DNA of 64,000 nucleotides from Corynebacterium sp. HS2168-gen11 (GTDB lineage: Bacteria > Actinomycetota > Actinomycetes > Mycobacteriales > Mycobacteriaceae), in assembly GCF_024834075.1 (NCBI RefSeq), contig NZ_JANUXR010000004.1:62001-126000 (forward strand), given 5' to 3'. The translations under genes and the position numbers were made by a program. A model generated the notes under the pieces. It saw nothing but the letters and a program-made list of their open reading frames with translations. It was not told the DNA's origin and searched no databases. Below, one piece after another: positions 39,155-46,294 of this stretch. The first letter of the stretch is position 1. Every line of letters begins with the position of its first letter.

Positions 39155-39186
39155 AACCCAGTTACCTCAGGTAGCTGGGTTTTTTA
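39155..39186 (+). terminator. Terminator after tRNA-Ser(TGA)
   Basis: AACCCAG...CTGGGTT stem with an inner TTACC/GGTA pairing followed by TTTTTT. Confidence 0.85.
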
Positions 39187-39282
39187 CTGCCTGCACAGGT
39201 GAGGGTGCGTATGGGAAACGCCCCTGCGCGACGGGTTTGTAAAAAACCATGGCGGGCAAGGGCGTATTAAGGGAAAATTTCC

Positions 39283-40305
39283 TTAATAGAGGGAGTCCCA
39301 AACCTCCAGCAAACGATCCGTTTCTTCCTTCGTCGTAATCGTGATGCGAATGCCATCAGGGAAGCCGCGAATGATGACACCGTTGTCTAAGAGGGCCTGG
39401 GTGCGCGCCGGGGCGTCGTCACATGGATACCAAATAAAGTTGGATTCGGATGGGACTGCGCCAATGTGGGCAGCGGCGCGGATGCGCTGTTCCACAACTT
39501 CGTCGGTACGGGCAAGCAGTTCGTCGATGTGTTCCAAGGAGGCTAATGCGCCTGCTTGCGCCACAGCATTGACGCCGAATGGAATGCCGACCTTATTCAG
39601 TGCCACCATCAGGTCTGGGTTACCGAACGCGTAGCCAATACGAGTGCCAGCGAGTCCGAATGCCTTGGAGAAGGTGCGCAGGCCGACGAGGTTGTCGAAC
39701 TGGTGGACAAGCTTCGTCGCGATTGGGGACTGCTCGTCGCGGATGTATTCAAAGTAGGCCTCGTCGAGCGCAACGACAACATCCGATGGCACTTGGTGCA
39801 TGAATTCGATGAAGTCGGCTTCGGTAATGGTGGTGCCGGTTGGGTTATTAGGGTTGCAGATGAAGATTAGGCGGGTTTTGTCGGTGACTGCCGCTGCAAT
39901 TGCAGGTAGGTCGAGTCGGTGGTGTTCGTCAAGCGGCACTTGCACTGGGGTGGCGCCGGCGATCTTGGTGAAAATTGGGTAGGCCTCGAAGGATCGCCAA
40001 GGGAACACAATTTCGTCACCAGGTCCAGAGGTGATTTGGGCAAGTTGTAAACACAGCGCTGAGGAGCCCACACCGACTGCAATGTGCTCAGGAGTTAATG
40101 CAAGGTATTCGGCCAGAGCTTCGCGAACCGCAACCACACCCATGTCTGGATAACGATTTACACCAGCGGCTGCGTCGGCCATCGCCTGGATTGCTGCTGG
40201 TAGAGGTGATTGTGGTACTTCGTTACTGGAGAGCTTGAGGGCGTCGTCAAGCCGTTTGCCGGGGATATAAACCGGGATTTCTGCGAGATCGGGGCGTAGT
40301 TTCAT
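39283..40305 (-). CDS. pat: Aromatic amino acid / histidinol-phosphate-type aminotransferase
   Basis: PLP-dependent class I/II aminotransferase of 340 residues, from ATG 40305 (MKLRPDLAEIPVYIPGKR). PLP-site Lys lies in RTFSKAFGLAGTRIGYAFG near 210 and the NPNNPTGT motif near 155. The short length and HisC-like sequence fit corynebacterial Pat, which makes phenylalanine and tyrosine; an arogenate/prephenate dehydrogenase gene lies 3.5 kb downstream. It reads away from the following tRNAs. Confidence 0.85.
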   Translation of the reverse strand: MKLRPDLAEIPVYIPGKRLDDALKLSSNEVPQSPLPAAIQAMADAAAGVNRYPDMGVVAVREALAEYLALTPEHIAVGVGSSALCLQLAQITSGPGDEIVFPWRSFEAYPIFTKIAGATPVQVPLDEHHRLDLPAIAAAVTDKTRLIFICNPNNPTGTTITEADFIEFMHQVPSDVVVALDEAYFEYIRDEQSPIATKLVHQFDNLVGLRTFSKAFGLAGTRIGYAFGNPDLMVALNKVGIPFGVNAVAQAGALASLEHIDELLARTDEVVEQRIRAAAHIGAVPSESNFIWYPCDDAPARTQALLDNGVIIRGFPDGIRITITTKEETDRLLEVWDSLY

Positions 40306-40434
40306 AAAGGTAATACTAACCCCCCTATTAAGGAAAGTATAAATGCAGTTCAGAGCGGTGTTTTTGGGCATTATTTGGCACTGCGTTGATTGATGAGTAA
40401 GATAGGGCGAAGTTCATAGCATGAACGACGGCTT

Positions 40435-40526
40435 GGAGACGTGCCAGAGCGGCCGAATGGGGCTCACTGCTAATGAGTTGTCTTTTTAACGAAGGACCGG
40501 AGGTTCAAATCCTCTCGTCTCCGCCA
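40435..40526 (+). tRNA. tRNA-Ser(GCT)
   Basis: Acceptor GGAGACG/CGTCTCC, long variable arm, encoded CCA. Anticodon stem GCTCA/TGAGT encloses CTGCTAA, giving anticodon GCT. One base precedes tRNA-Arg. Confidence 0.95.
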
Positions 40527-40527
40527 A

Positions 40528-40603
40528 GCGCCCGTAGCTCAACGGATAGAGCATCTGACTACGGATCAGAAGGTTGGGGGTTCGAATCCCTCCGGGCGCA
40601 CCA
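40528..40603 (+). tRNA. tRNA-Arg(ACG), first copy
   Basis: Acceptor GCGCCCG/CGGGCGC, T-loop GGTTCGAATCC, encoded CCA. Anticodon stem CTGA/TCAG encloses CTACGGA, giving ACG. A second, identical gene starts at 43513. Confidence 0.95.
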
Positions 40604-40606
40604 CTA

Positions 40607-40643
40607 AAAACCCCAGGTCAAACCCATAAAGGCCTGGGGTTTT
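40607..40643 (+). terminator. Terminator after first tRNA-Arg
   Basis: Stem AAAACCCCAGG / CCTGGGGTTTT. Almost the same sequence follows the second tRNA-Arg. Confidence 0.85.
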
Positions 40644-40664
40644 CGCATACCCAAACCACGTGTA

Positions 40665-40683
40665 GCAACAATGCTATTGTTGC
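40665..40683. repeat. Perfect inverted repeat near the tRNA-Arg gene
   Basis: GCAACAAT and ATTGTTGC separated by GCT. It lies just beyond the duplicated tRNA/terminator block and could be an operator or hairpin. Confidence 0.5.
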
Positions 40684-40711
40684 CAGTTGTAGCAGGTCGT
40701 CACCACTCGTG

Positions 40712-40750
40712 GGTAACAACGAGGTAACCAGAGGTAACACCAGAGGTAAC
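40712..40750. repeat. Four helically phased GGTAAC repeats
   Basis: GGTAAC occurs at 40712, 40723, 40733 and 40745, spaced 11, 10 and 12 bp, three of them preceded by GA. One-turn spacing suggests a cooperative DNA-binding protein, such as arm-type integrase sites or an operator array for the two small genes that follow. Confidence 0.6.
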
Positions 40751-40774
40751 AAAAACAACCCCCGAAGCCAGCAG

Positions 40775-40981
40775 GTGAACGAGCCCCCGGCAACAAAGCC
40801 TCTTGGGAAAGTAGTGACTGGTGGTGATAATGAATTGACGCATCAATTCATTGAAGACCGATATGTTTACGATAGAAGAGTGCCCACTGAACATATCGTT
40901 GTCGGGAAAGTGAAGCGTAATGTCACGCATGGTGCTCATTCCAAAAAACGGAGGGATGTGAGAGGCTATGCGGACAAATAA
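40775..40981 (+). CDS. Small basic hypothetical protein
   Basis: 68 residues from GTG 40775 (VNEPPATKPLGKVVTGG); the start is uncertain because the ribosome site is weak. Basic C-terminus (GKVKRNVTHGAHSKKRRDVR). Overlaps the next gene by 14 bp, which suggests a translationally coupled pair. Not recognised. Confidence 0.4.
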   Translation: MNEPPATKPLGKVVTGGDNELTHQFIEDRYVYDRRVPTEHIVVGKVKRNVTHGAHSKKRRDVRGYADK

Positions 40982-41270
40982 TTTATTCCAGCAAGTAGCG
41001 GATGAAGCCCAACCACCTGCAGTGTTGGGTAGATATCCGGGTTTGGAAAACTTTGAGCAGGTCCTTCTTGATGATCTCGTTACTTCCAACGCCTGGCTTC
41101 CGCGTGAGTTGAAGGAGCCGTTCTTGGCATTGTGGGTCAATGAACCGGAATTTGATGATCCTGATCTTGGCGACCCAATCGAAGAGCTTGATTACAACAA
41201 TGTTCATGCGTTTGCGGCTATGGACCCAGTGGTGGATTTGGAAAGCCTTCGCGAACCAAAGACTCCCTAG
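40968..41270 (+). CDS. Small acidic hypothetical protein
   Basis: 100 residues from ATG 40968 with AGAGG upstream. Very acidic (EPEFDDPDLGDPIEELDYNN). Not recognised. With the basic partner before it, it has the form of a toxin-antitoxin or small phage-derived pair, but there is no family evidence. Confidence 0.5.
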   Translation: MRTNNLFQQVADEAQPPAVLGRYPGLENFEQVLLDDLVTSNAWLPRELKEPFLALWVNEPEFDDPDLGDPIEELDYNNVHAFAAMDPVVDLESLREPKTP

Positions 41271-41862
41271 CCTGCAACTTTGCGTGTAACCTCAGTTTCC
41301 CGGACATCCGCTAGCTGGGGTTTTCTGTACCCAAACGCGCACATATCCACATCCCACGTCTGCGTAATCCCCGCTTGAGCATTCTCGAGCATCCTCGCGC
41401 GTTCACTGCGATCAATTCAAAACAGGAACGCTCACGGAATTGCGCGCGTGAGTGTTGAACAATGTGTACGTAAAGCTGCGCAACACACAAGGGGACTATC
41501 GATATTTGAGATCAGACATTGCAGCGTTGATACATTTGGTATTGCATGCTTAGCGACGTTGGTTGCTTTCGATATATCAGAAATATCGCATGGCATTCTT
41601 GCTGGTAGTCTGAAATGGTTTTCATTCCAATTTGAAATATATACCCCTATGTGGGGTTATCGAAGATCATATAAATTGGTGCGGTATGTGTATTTCCGCA
41701 GTTAATCATAGGGGGTAGTAATTGTAATCGAATCTTAACCTAAACCTGTGGGTGTAATGGAGAGGGATATGAGTAGTGTGAACGTATTCCCAATTTTTGT
41801 CGAGTGTGTTAGTAATAATTGTCACATTATTTTCAAAACGAAATCTGTAAAGGTTTGCGAAT
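41271..41862. other. AT-rich spacer without a supported gene
   Basis: No convincing gene is seen in 592 bp. A frame at 41448-41705 lacks a good ribosome site and family similarity. An imperfect dyad (AACGCTCACG / CGTGAGTGTT) lies at about 41426-41456. The right end contains the leader of the DASS transporter (GTAAAGG ribosome site). Its composition is more AT-rich than the flanks. Confidence 0.6.
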
Positions 41863-43440
41863 ATGAGTATTGCTCCAATCACCCATGAGTCTTCGTCTCA
41901 TGCGCTAGTCGAAGACGCTGTAACGCATGATCCGGCGGAGACTCGTCGTCAGCTTATCGGCATGATCGGCGGGTTAGCGCTTGCGGTTATCGTCTATCTG
42001 ATTTTCCCTCATTCTGCAGTTGAGACTGTGCAGGCGGTGGATCCTGAACTCGAAGTTAGCTATCAAGCGCTACGCGTGACCGCAGCTATTGCAATCCTCA
42101 TGGGTGCATGGTGGATGACGGAAGCAATCCCGCTAGCGGCAACCGCGTTAGTACCACTGGTTGCATTTCCATTGCTTCAGGTAATTCCGATCGGCAAGAT
42201 TTCTTCGCCTTACGCCTCGCCGACCATCTTCTTATTCATGGGCGGCTTCATCTTGGCGCTGGGCATGCAGCGTTGGAACTTACACCGCCGCCTCGCACTG
42301 AATGTGGTGTTGATGGTTGGTACCAAGCCAAAGCAGCTGATCGCTGGCTTCATGCTTGCGACGGGCTTCTTGTCCATGTGGGTGTCAAACACCGCAACGG
42401 CTGTGGTTATGCTCCCAATTGGTGTTTCTGTGTTGGCGCTGACCGCTGAATCCGTCGGTGGTGTGCAGAACCAAAAGAAATTTGCGACCGCATTGATGCT
42501 GGGTATTGCCTATGCTGCGTCGATTGGCTCGCTGGGTACCATCATTGGTACGCCTCCAAACGCCTTGCTGGTTGCGTATATGGCAGACAACCATGACATT
42601 TCGATTGGTTTTGGACAGTGGATGTTAATTGGTGTGCCACTGGCAACCGTATATATGGCAATTGCCTGGTTCGCGTTGGTGACGATTTTCAAGCCAGAAG
42701 TTGATGATATTCCTGGTGGCCGCGAAATGATTCGCGAAGAACTGCGCAAGATGGGCAAGATGGGCTGGGGCGAGTTCGCGACCGCTATTATCTTCGCTGG
42801 TGCTGCAGTTGCGTGGGTATTGGTGCCACTGTTGATTAAATGGACCGGTTCTGACCTTGAGATTGCCGACGCTGCCATTGGTCTAGCTGCTGCACTGCTG
42901 ATGTTCATGATCCCAGCTGATAACAAGAAGGGCATTCGCCTGATGGACTGGGAGACCGCAAATGATATTCCTTGGGATGTTCTGCTCTTGTTCGGAGGCG
43001 GCTTGGCGCTGTCGAAGATGTTCTCTGAGTCTGGCCTTTCCCTCTGGATCGGTGAACTTGCAAAGGGTTTCGGCTCCTTGCCAATCTTCCTGCTCATTTT
43101 CGCAATCGCGGCACTCGTGCTGATCCTCACCGAGTTCACCTCGAACACCGCAACCGCTGCGACCTTCTTGCCAATCATGGCTGGTGTGGCAATCGGTATT
43201 GGCCTGACGGCAACCGGTGACCAAAATGTCTTGCTCTTGACCATTCCAGTGGCACTGTCTGCAACCTGTGCATTCATGCTTCCAGTGGCAACCCCACCAA
43301 ACGCAATTGCATACGGTTCTGGTTACGTCAAGATTGGCGACATGATCAAGGGCGGCGTTTGGCTCAATGTTATTGGCGTCTTCTTGGTGACCTTCACAAC
43401 CTATTTCCTTGCCGTTCCAGCGTTTGGACTTGTGCTTTAA
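41863..43440 (+). CDS. DASS (SLC13) family dicarboxylate:sodium symporter
   Basis: 525 residues. Signatures are ILALGMQRWNLHRR near residue 130, the first SNTATAVVMLP (SNT motif) near 170 and the second FTSNTATAATFLPI near 425, which bind sodium and carboxylate. LPVATPPNAIAYGSG near 480 is typical. It resembles DccT/DcsT of C. glutamicum, a carrier of succinate, fumarate and malate. It stands alone between two tRNA-Arg genes and contains none of the CCTTAAT-type repeats found around it. Confidence 0.88.
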   Translation: MSIAPITHESSSHALVEDAVTHDPAETRRQLIGMIGGLALAVIVYLIFPHSAVETVQAVDPELEVSYQALRVTAAIAILMGAWWMTEAIPLAATALVPLVAFPLLQVIPIGKISSPYASPTIFLFMGGFILALGMQRWNLHRRLALNVVLMVGTKPKQLIAGFMLATGFLSMWVSNTATAVVMLPIGVSVLALTAESVGGVQNQKKFATALMLGIAYAASIGSLGTIIGTPPNALLVAYMADNHDISIGFGQWMLIGVPLATVYMAIAWFALVTIFKPEVDDIPGGREMIREELRKMGKMGWGEFATAIIFAGAAVAWVLVPLLIKWTGSDLEIADAAIGLAAALLMFMIPADNKKGIRLMDWETANDIPWDVLLLFGGGLALSKMFSESGLSLWIGELAKGFGSLPIFLLIFAIAALVLILTEFTSNTATAATFLPIMAGVAIGIGLTATGDQNVLLLTIPVALSATCAFMLPVATPPNAIAYGSGYVKIGDMIKGGVWLNVIGVFLVTFTTYFLAVPAFGLVL

Positions 43441-43512
43441 AAAAGTGATTTGAACAGGCAATTTGCCTAAAGTTTGAATCATGGTGTAACGTAGTTCCAC
43501 GTTGCACCGCAA

Positions 43513-43588
43513 GCGCCCGTAGCTCAACGGATAGAGCATCTGACTACGGATCAGAAGGTTGGGGGTTCGAATCCCTCCGGGCGCACCA
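43513..43588 (+). tRNA. tRNA-Arg(ACG), second copy
   Basis: Same 76 bases as the gene at 40528, including encoded CCA and anticodon ACG. The shared block includes the following terminator, about 127 bp in all with a few mismatches. Confidence 0.95.
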
Positions 43589-43591
43589 CTA

Positions 43592-43628
43592 AAAACCCCA
43601 GGTCAAAACCATAATGGCCTGGGGTTTT
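43592..43628 (+). terminator. Terminator after second tRNA-Arg
   Basis: Stem AAAACCCCAGG / CCTGGGGTTTT, matching the copy at 40607 with two changes in the loop. Confidence 0.85.
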
Positions 43629-43712
43629 CGCATACCTAAATCGCATGGGCGGTTTCAAGAGGGCGCAACCACCGACTCTTCGCGTTCGACTCCTGTTCAA
43701 CGATGAAACACC

Positions 43713-43758
43713 AAAACCCTGCCCAGCAATGCTATATGCCCAGCTGAACAGGGTTTTT
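43713..43758. terminator. Terminator of tyrA
   Basis: AAAACCCTG / CAGGGTTTT stem with T runs on both sides, 5 bp beyond the end of tyrA; it could work in both directions. Confidence 0.75.
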
Positions 43759-43762
43759 AGGT

Positions 43763-44773
43763 TTAGATCGCCTCAATGCGTGCACCAATGCCCTCGGCCT
43801 GTTTCAACTGGCTAATCCAGTTCTCACCACCTGGATGGAGTCGAAAGACCGGGCGATGGGAAACATGAGCCGCTTTACTATTCAGACCAGCGCGAGCTTC
43901 AAAACGAATTCGGGAACGGTAGCCGTTGTCGATCAGCTCTTCTAAGTTTGGATGAGGCTCGGCAAGATGCGCGCGGGCGTCGTGAAGCAAATTAAGGCAC
44001 TCATCAAGCGCATCCAATAACGCCGCGTGGTTGGTCTCACACATTGCCCGCACGAGCGACGGGGTAGAACCTGCCACTCTGGTGCCGTCGCGATATGAAC
44101 CAGCTGCTAACGACAACGATAACGCACCGCCATTATCACCTACGATGGCCAGCGCTTCGGCGAGCACATGAGGTAAATGGCTAATGCGGGCCACCGCTGC
44201 ATCGTGCGCCTCGACGCGGGCAGGAATGACTTCCGAACCAATTAACGTGGCCATATGTACAACGTCGGTCCAGAGCTTGAGCCAGAATCCTTGATCCCTC
44301 TGCGGGAAATCAAGCGGATAATCAAAGGTCACAACCCACACCGCATTTTGGAACAGCTCTGGGAAGGAAGCTTGCCAACCGGAGTTGGCGGTACCTGCCA
44401 TTGGGTGGCTGCCAACATAACGATCTTCCATGCCGTGGGCTTTGACCAGATCATATACTTCACCTTTAACGCTGACGACGTCGGTGAAGCCGCAGGTTGG
44501 TGCGTGGGTTTGCAGATCAATCAGCAAGGATTCAATCGCAGGCATTGGGGTTGCTAATACTATTAAGGCGTTGTCCTGCTCGGCGCGTCGCAAAGTAGCG
44601 GTGAGATCTGAGCTGACGTCGAAACCTTCTTTTGCAGCGGCGCGGGCGGCTGACGGGGAACGATTAAAACCATAGGCAGGCACATTGTGCTGCACCAAGG
44701 CCCGTAACAGGGAGCCGCCAATAAGGCCGAGGCCAAGGATGCAAACGGGACGCGAAATTTCGTGAATACTCAT
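43763..44773 (-). CDS. tyrA: Prephenate (arogenate) dehydrogenase
   Basis: 336-residue NAD(P)-dependent enzyme of tyrosine synthesis. The Rossmann motif CILGLGLIGGSLLRAL is near residue 12, GSHPMAGTANSGW near 125 and HVLAEALAIVGDNGG near 210 are TyrA-family motifs. Coryneform TyrA usually acts on arogenate. The neighbouring Pat aminotransferase acts in the same pathway. It is divergent from the TadA-associated gene with a 39-bp spacer. Confidence 0.9.
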   Translation of the reverse strand: MSIHEISRPVCILGLGLIGGSLLRALVQHNVPAYGFNRSPSAARAAAKEGFDVSSDLTATLRRAEQDNALIVLATPMPAIESLLIDLQTHAPTCGFTDVVSVKGEVYDLVKAHGMEDRYVGSHPMAGTANSGWQASFPELFQNAVWVVTFDYPLDFPQRDQGFWLKLWTDVVHMATLIGSEVIPARVEAHDAAVARISHLPHVLAEALAIVGDNGGALSLSLAAGSYRDGTRVAGSTPSLVRAMCETNHAALLDALDECLNLLHDARAHLAEPHPNLEELIDNGYRSRIRFEARAGLNSKAAHVSHRPVFRLHPGGENWISQLKQAEGIGARIEAI

Positions 44774-44812
44774 AGTGTCAAGTCTGGCACAGAACGACTA
44801 TTCTTATTCGTT

Positions 44813-45298
44813 ATGAAAAACAATTTTGCCGTCACTATCGCGCGCACAGGTACAACATGGCAGATCAATACCTTTAAAGACGATTTCTCTACCATTGATA
44901 CCGCAGTTAAAGCGGTACGCAGCCTGCGCGCAGAGTCTGTGGCATTCGCATTGTTGTGCGTCGATGATGAATATTTTGTCATCGTCCGGCCAACCCCAAG
45001 CGGGGTAAAGCTTTTCCTTTCCGACGCATCCATGGCCGCCGTTGATGATTTTGCGGCGGGGATCCTGGACGAGCTCGATATTGATATTCCTCTGATTGAG
45101 GAAGAAGAATTCGAGGACACCGAAGGGTGGCCAGATGGCGATTTCGACATCCTGGCAGATGTCGGCGTGAGTGAACAAATCCTCAGCGTGATTTGCGACG
45201 AAACCGAATGGTGGGCCTCGGAACAGTTGCAAAGGCTCGCGGAAGAATTTGGGTTTGAGGAGGAGTTCAACGAGGTCACTGGCCTTGACTCCTATTAA
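44813..45298 (+). CDS. tRNA adenosine deaminase-associated protein
   Basis: 161 residues from ATG 44813 (MKNNFAVTIARTGTTWQINTF). It matches the actinobacterial family that lies beside tadA (TIGR03941 type): SVAFALLCVDDEYFVIVRP near 50 and an acidic middle (LIEEEEFEDTEGWPDGDF). Its role is unknown. It ends in a repeat copy, 12 bp before tadA. Confidence 0.8.
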   Translation: MKNNFAVTIARTGTTWQINTFKDDFSTIDTAVKAVRSLRAESVAFALLCVDDEYFVIVRPTPSGVKLFLSDASMAAVDDFAAGILDELDIDIPLIEEEEFEDTEGWPDGDFDILADVGVSEQILSVICDETEWWASEQLQRLAEEFGFEEEFNEVTGLDSY

Positions 45299-45310
45299 GG
45301 AAATATTGTT

Positions 45311-45808
45311 GTGGAGGAGCCAAACAAAACGGTCCTGCCGAGGCCGCATTATCAGACACAGGCCGAAGCGTATATGCGCCTTGCGTTGATGGAGGCGCAG
45401 CACGCTCCGCAGCAGGATATTCCTATCGGCGCGGTTGTGGTGGATAAAGATGGGGTTGTGATTGGGAAAGGCGTGAATCGTCGAGAAGCTGATCAGGATC
45501 CGCTCGCGCATGCGGAGATGCTCGCCATTAAGGAAGCAGTGGGGAAGCGTTACGACGGGTGGCGGTTGACCGATTGCACGCTGATTTCAACGGTGGAGCC
45601 GTGCACAATGTGCGCCGGTGCAGCGGTGGGAGCGCGGATCGGCAAAATTGTGTTCGGTGCGTATGAGCCGAAAACTGGTGCCTGTGGATCGATCTTTGAT
45701 GTGGTGCGTGACCCCGCAGTGCTCCATCGGGCAGAAGTCATCGGCGGCGTATTAGAACAAGAATGCGGACAGCTAGTGACTGAGTTTTTTGCGTGCTTGC
45801 GGACATAG
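45311..45808 (+). CDS. tadA: tRNA-specific adenosine deaminase TadA
   Basis: Zinc deaminase that converts A34 of tRNA-Arg(ACG) to inosine; both tRNA-Arg(ACG) copies are in this window. It has 165 residues from GTG 45311. Zinc and catalytic motifs are PLAHAEMLAI (HAE) near 60 and PCTMCAGA near 98. The repeat copy CCTATTAAGGAAATATT supplies the AAGGA ribosome site. Confidence 0.94.
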   Translation: MEEPNKTVLPRPHYQTQAEAYMRLALMEAQHAPQQDIPIGAVVVDKDGVVIGKGVNRREADQDPLAHAEMLAIKEAVGKRYDGWRLTDCTLISTVEPCTMCAGAAVGARIGKIVFGAYEPKTGACGSIFDVVRDPAVLHRAEVIGGVLEQECGQLVTEFFACLRT

Positions 45809-45877
45809 CGTTTATGAAGGAATTTTTTTGAATAGGCGATTTGCTCTAGTGAACTTTATCCCTTAGGATTTTGAAAC

Positions 45878-45968
45878 GGTGGCGTGTCCGAGCGGCCGAA
45901 GGTGCTCGCCTCGAAAGCGAGTGTTGGGTAACCCCCAACCGCGGGTTCAAATCCCGCCGCCACCGCCA
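45878..45968 (+). tRNA. tRNA-Ser(CGA)
   Basis: Acceptor GGTGGCG/CGCCACC, long variable arm, encoded CCA. Anticodon stem CTCGC/GCGAG encloses CTCGAAA, giving CGA. Confidence 0.95.
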
Positions 45969-45971
45969 ATG

Positions 45972-46002
45972 GCTCCGATACTTGTAGTATCGGAGCTTTT
46001 TT
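45972..46002 (+). terminator. Terminator after tRNA-Ser(CGA)
   Basis: Stem GCTCCGATAC / GTATCGGAGC followed by TTTTTT. Confidence 0.88.
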
Positions 46003-46294
46003 AGTTGTTGTGGGTGGTCTGGGTGGTCGCCAGAGTTGTCGGCGCGGGTGCAACCGGGAGTTGTCGGTGCTGGGTGCCGTGCGGGTGTGAGGTGCGGCCG
46101 GGCGTTGGTTACCGCCGCGCCCCACTGCCACACGCGCCGCCACACCGCCGCGCGCCCTGCCAAACCGCAACCCCCTCACAACCACCTCAAGCCCAAATTG
46201 TCCTTGTGTTTTCCTGCGCAATCCCCTAATAGGAGGCAGCGCAGGTAGCATGAAAAGGTATCTTGAGATTTATCGCCTGTAGGAAGGGACCCTT
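46003..46294. other. GC-rich spacer before the MMPL gene
   Basis: No supported gene. GAGTTGTCGG occurs twice (near 46032 and 46056), and a CCCCTAATAGGAGG repeat copy lies at 46223. The MMPL ribosome site (GGAAGGGA) is at the right end. Confidence 0.5.

Noticed and set aside
40574..40774. Upstream part of the frame leading to the 68-residue protein
   Set aside because: It begins inside tRNA-Arg and runs through the terminator and the GGTAAC array.
41448..41705. Possible 85-residue gene in the AT-rich spacer
   Set aside because: No clear ribosome site, no family similarity and atypical composition.
41780..41835. GlxR (CRP-type) site before the DASS transporter
   Set aside because: TGTG and CACA half-sites are present but their spacing does not fit TGTGN8CACA.
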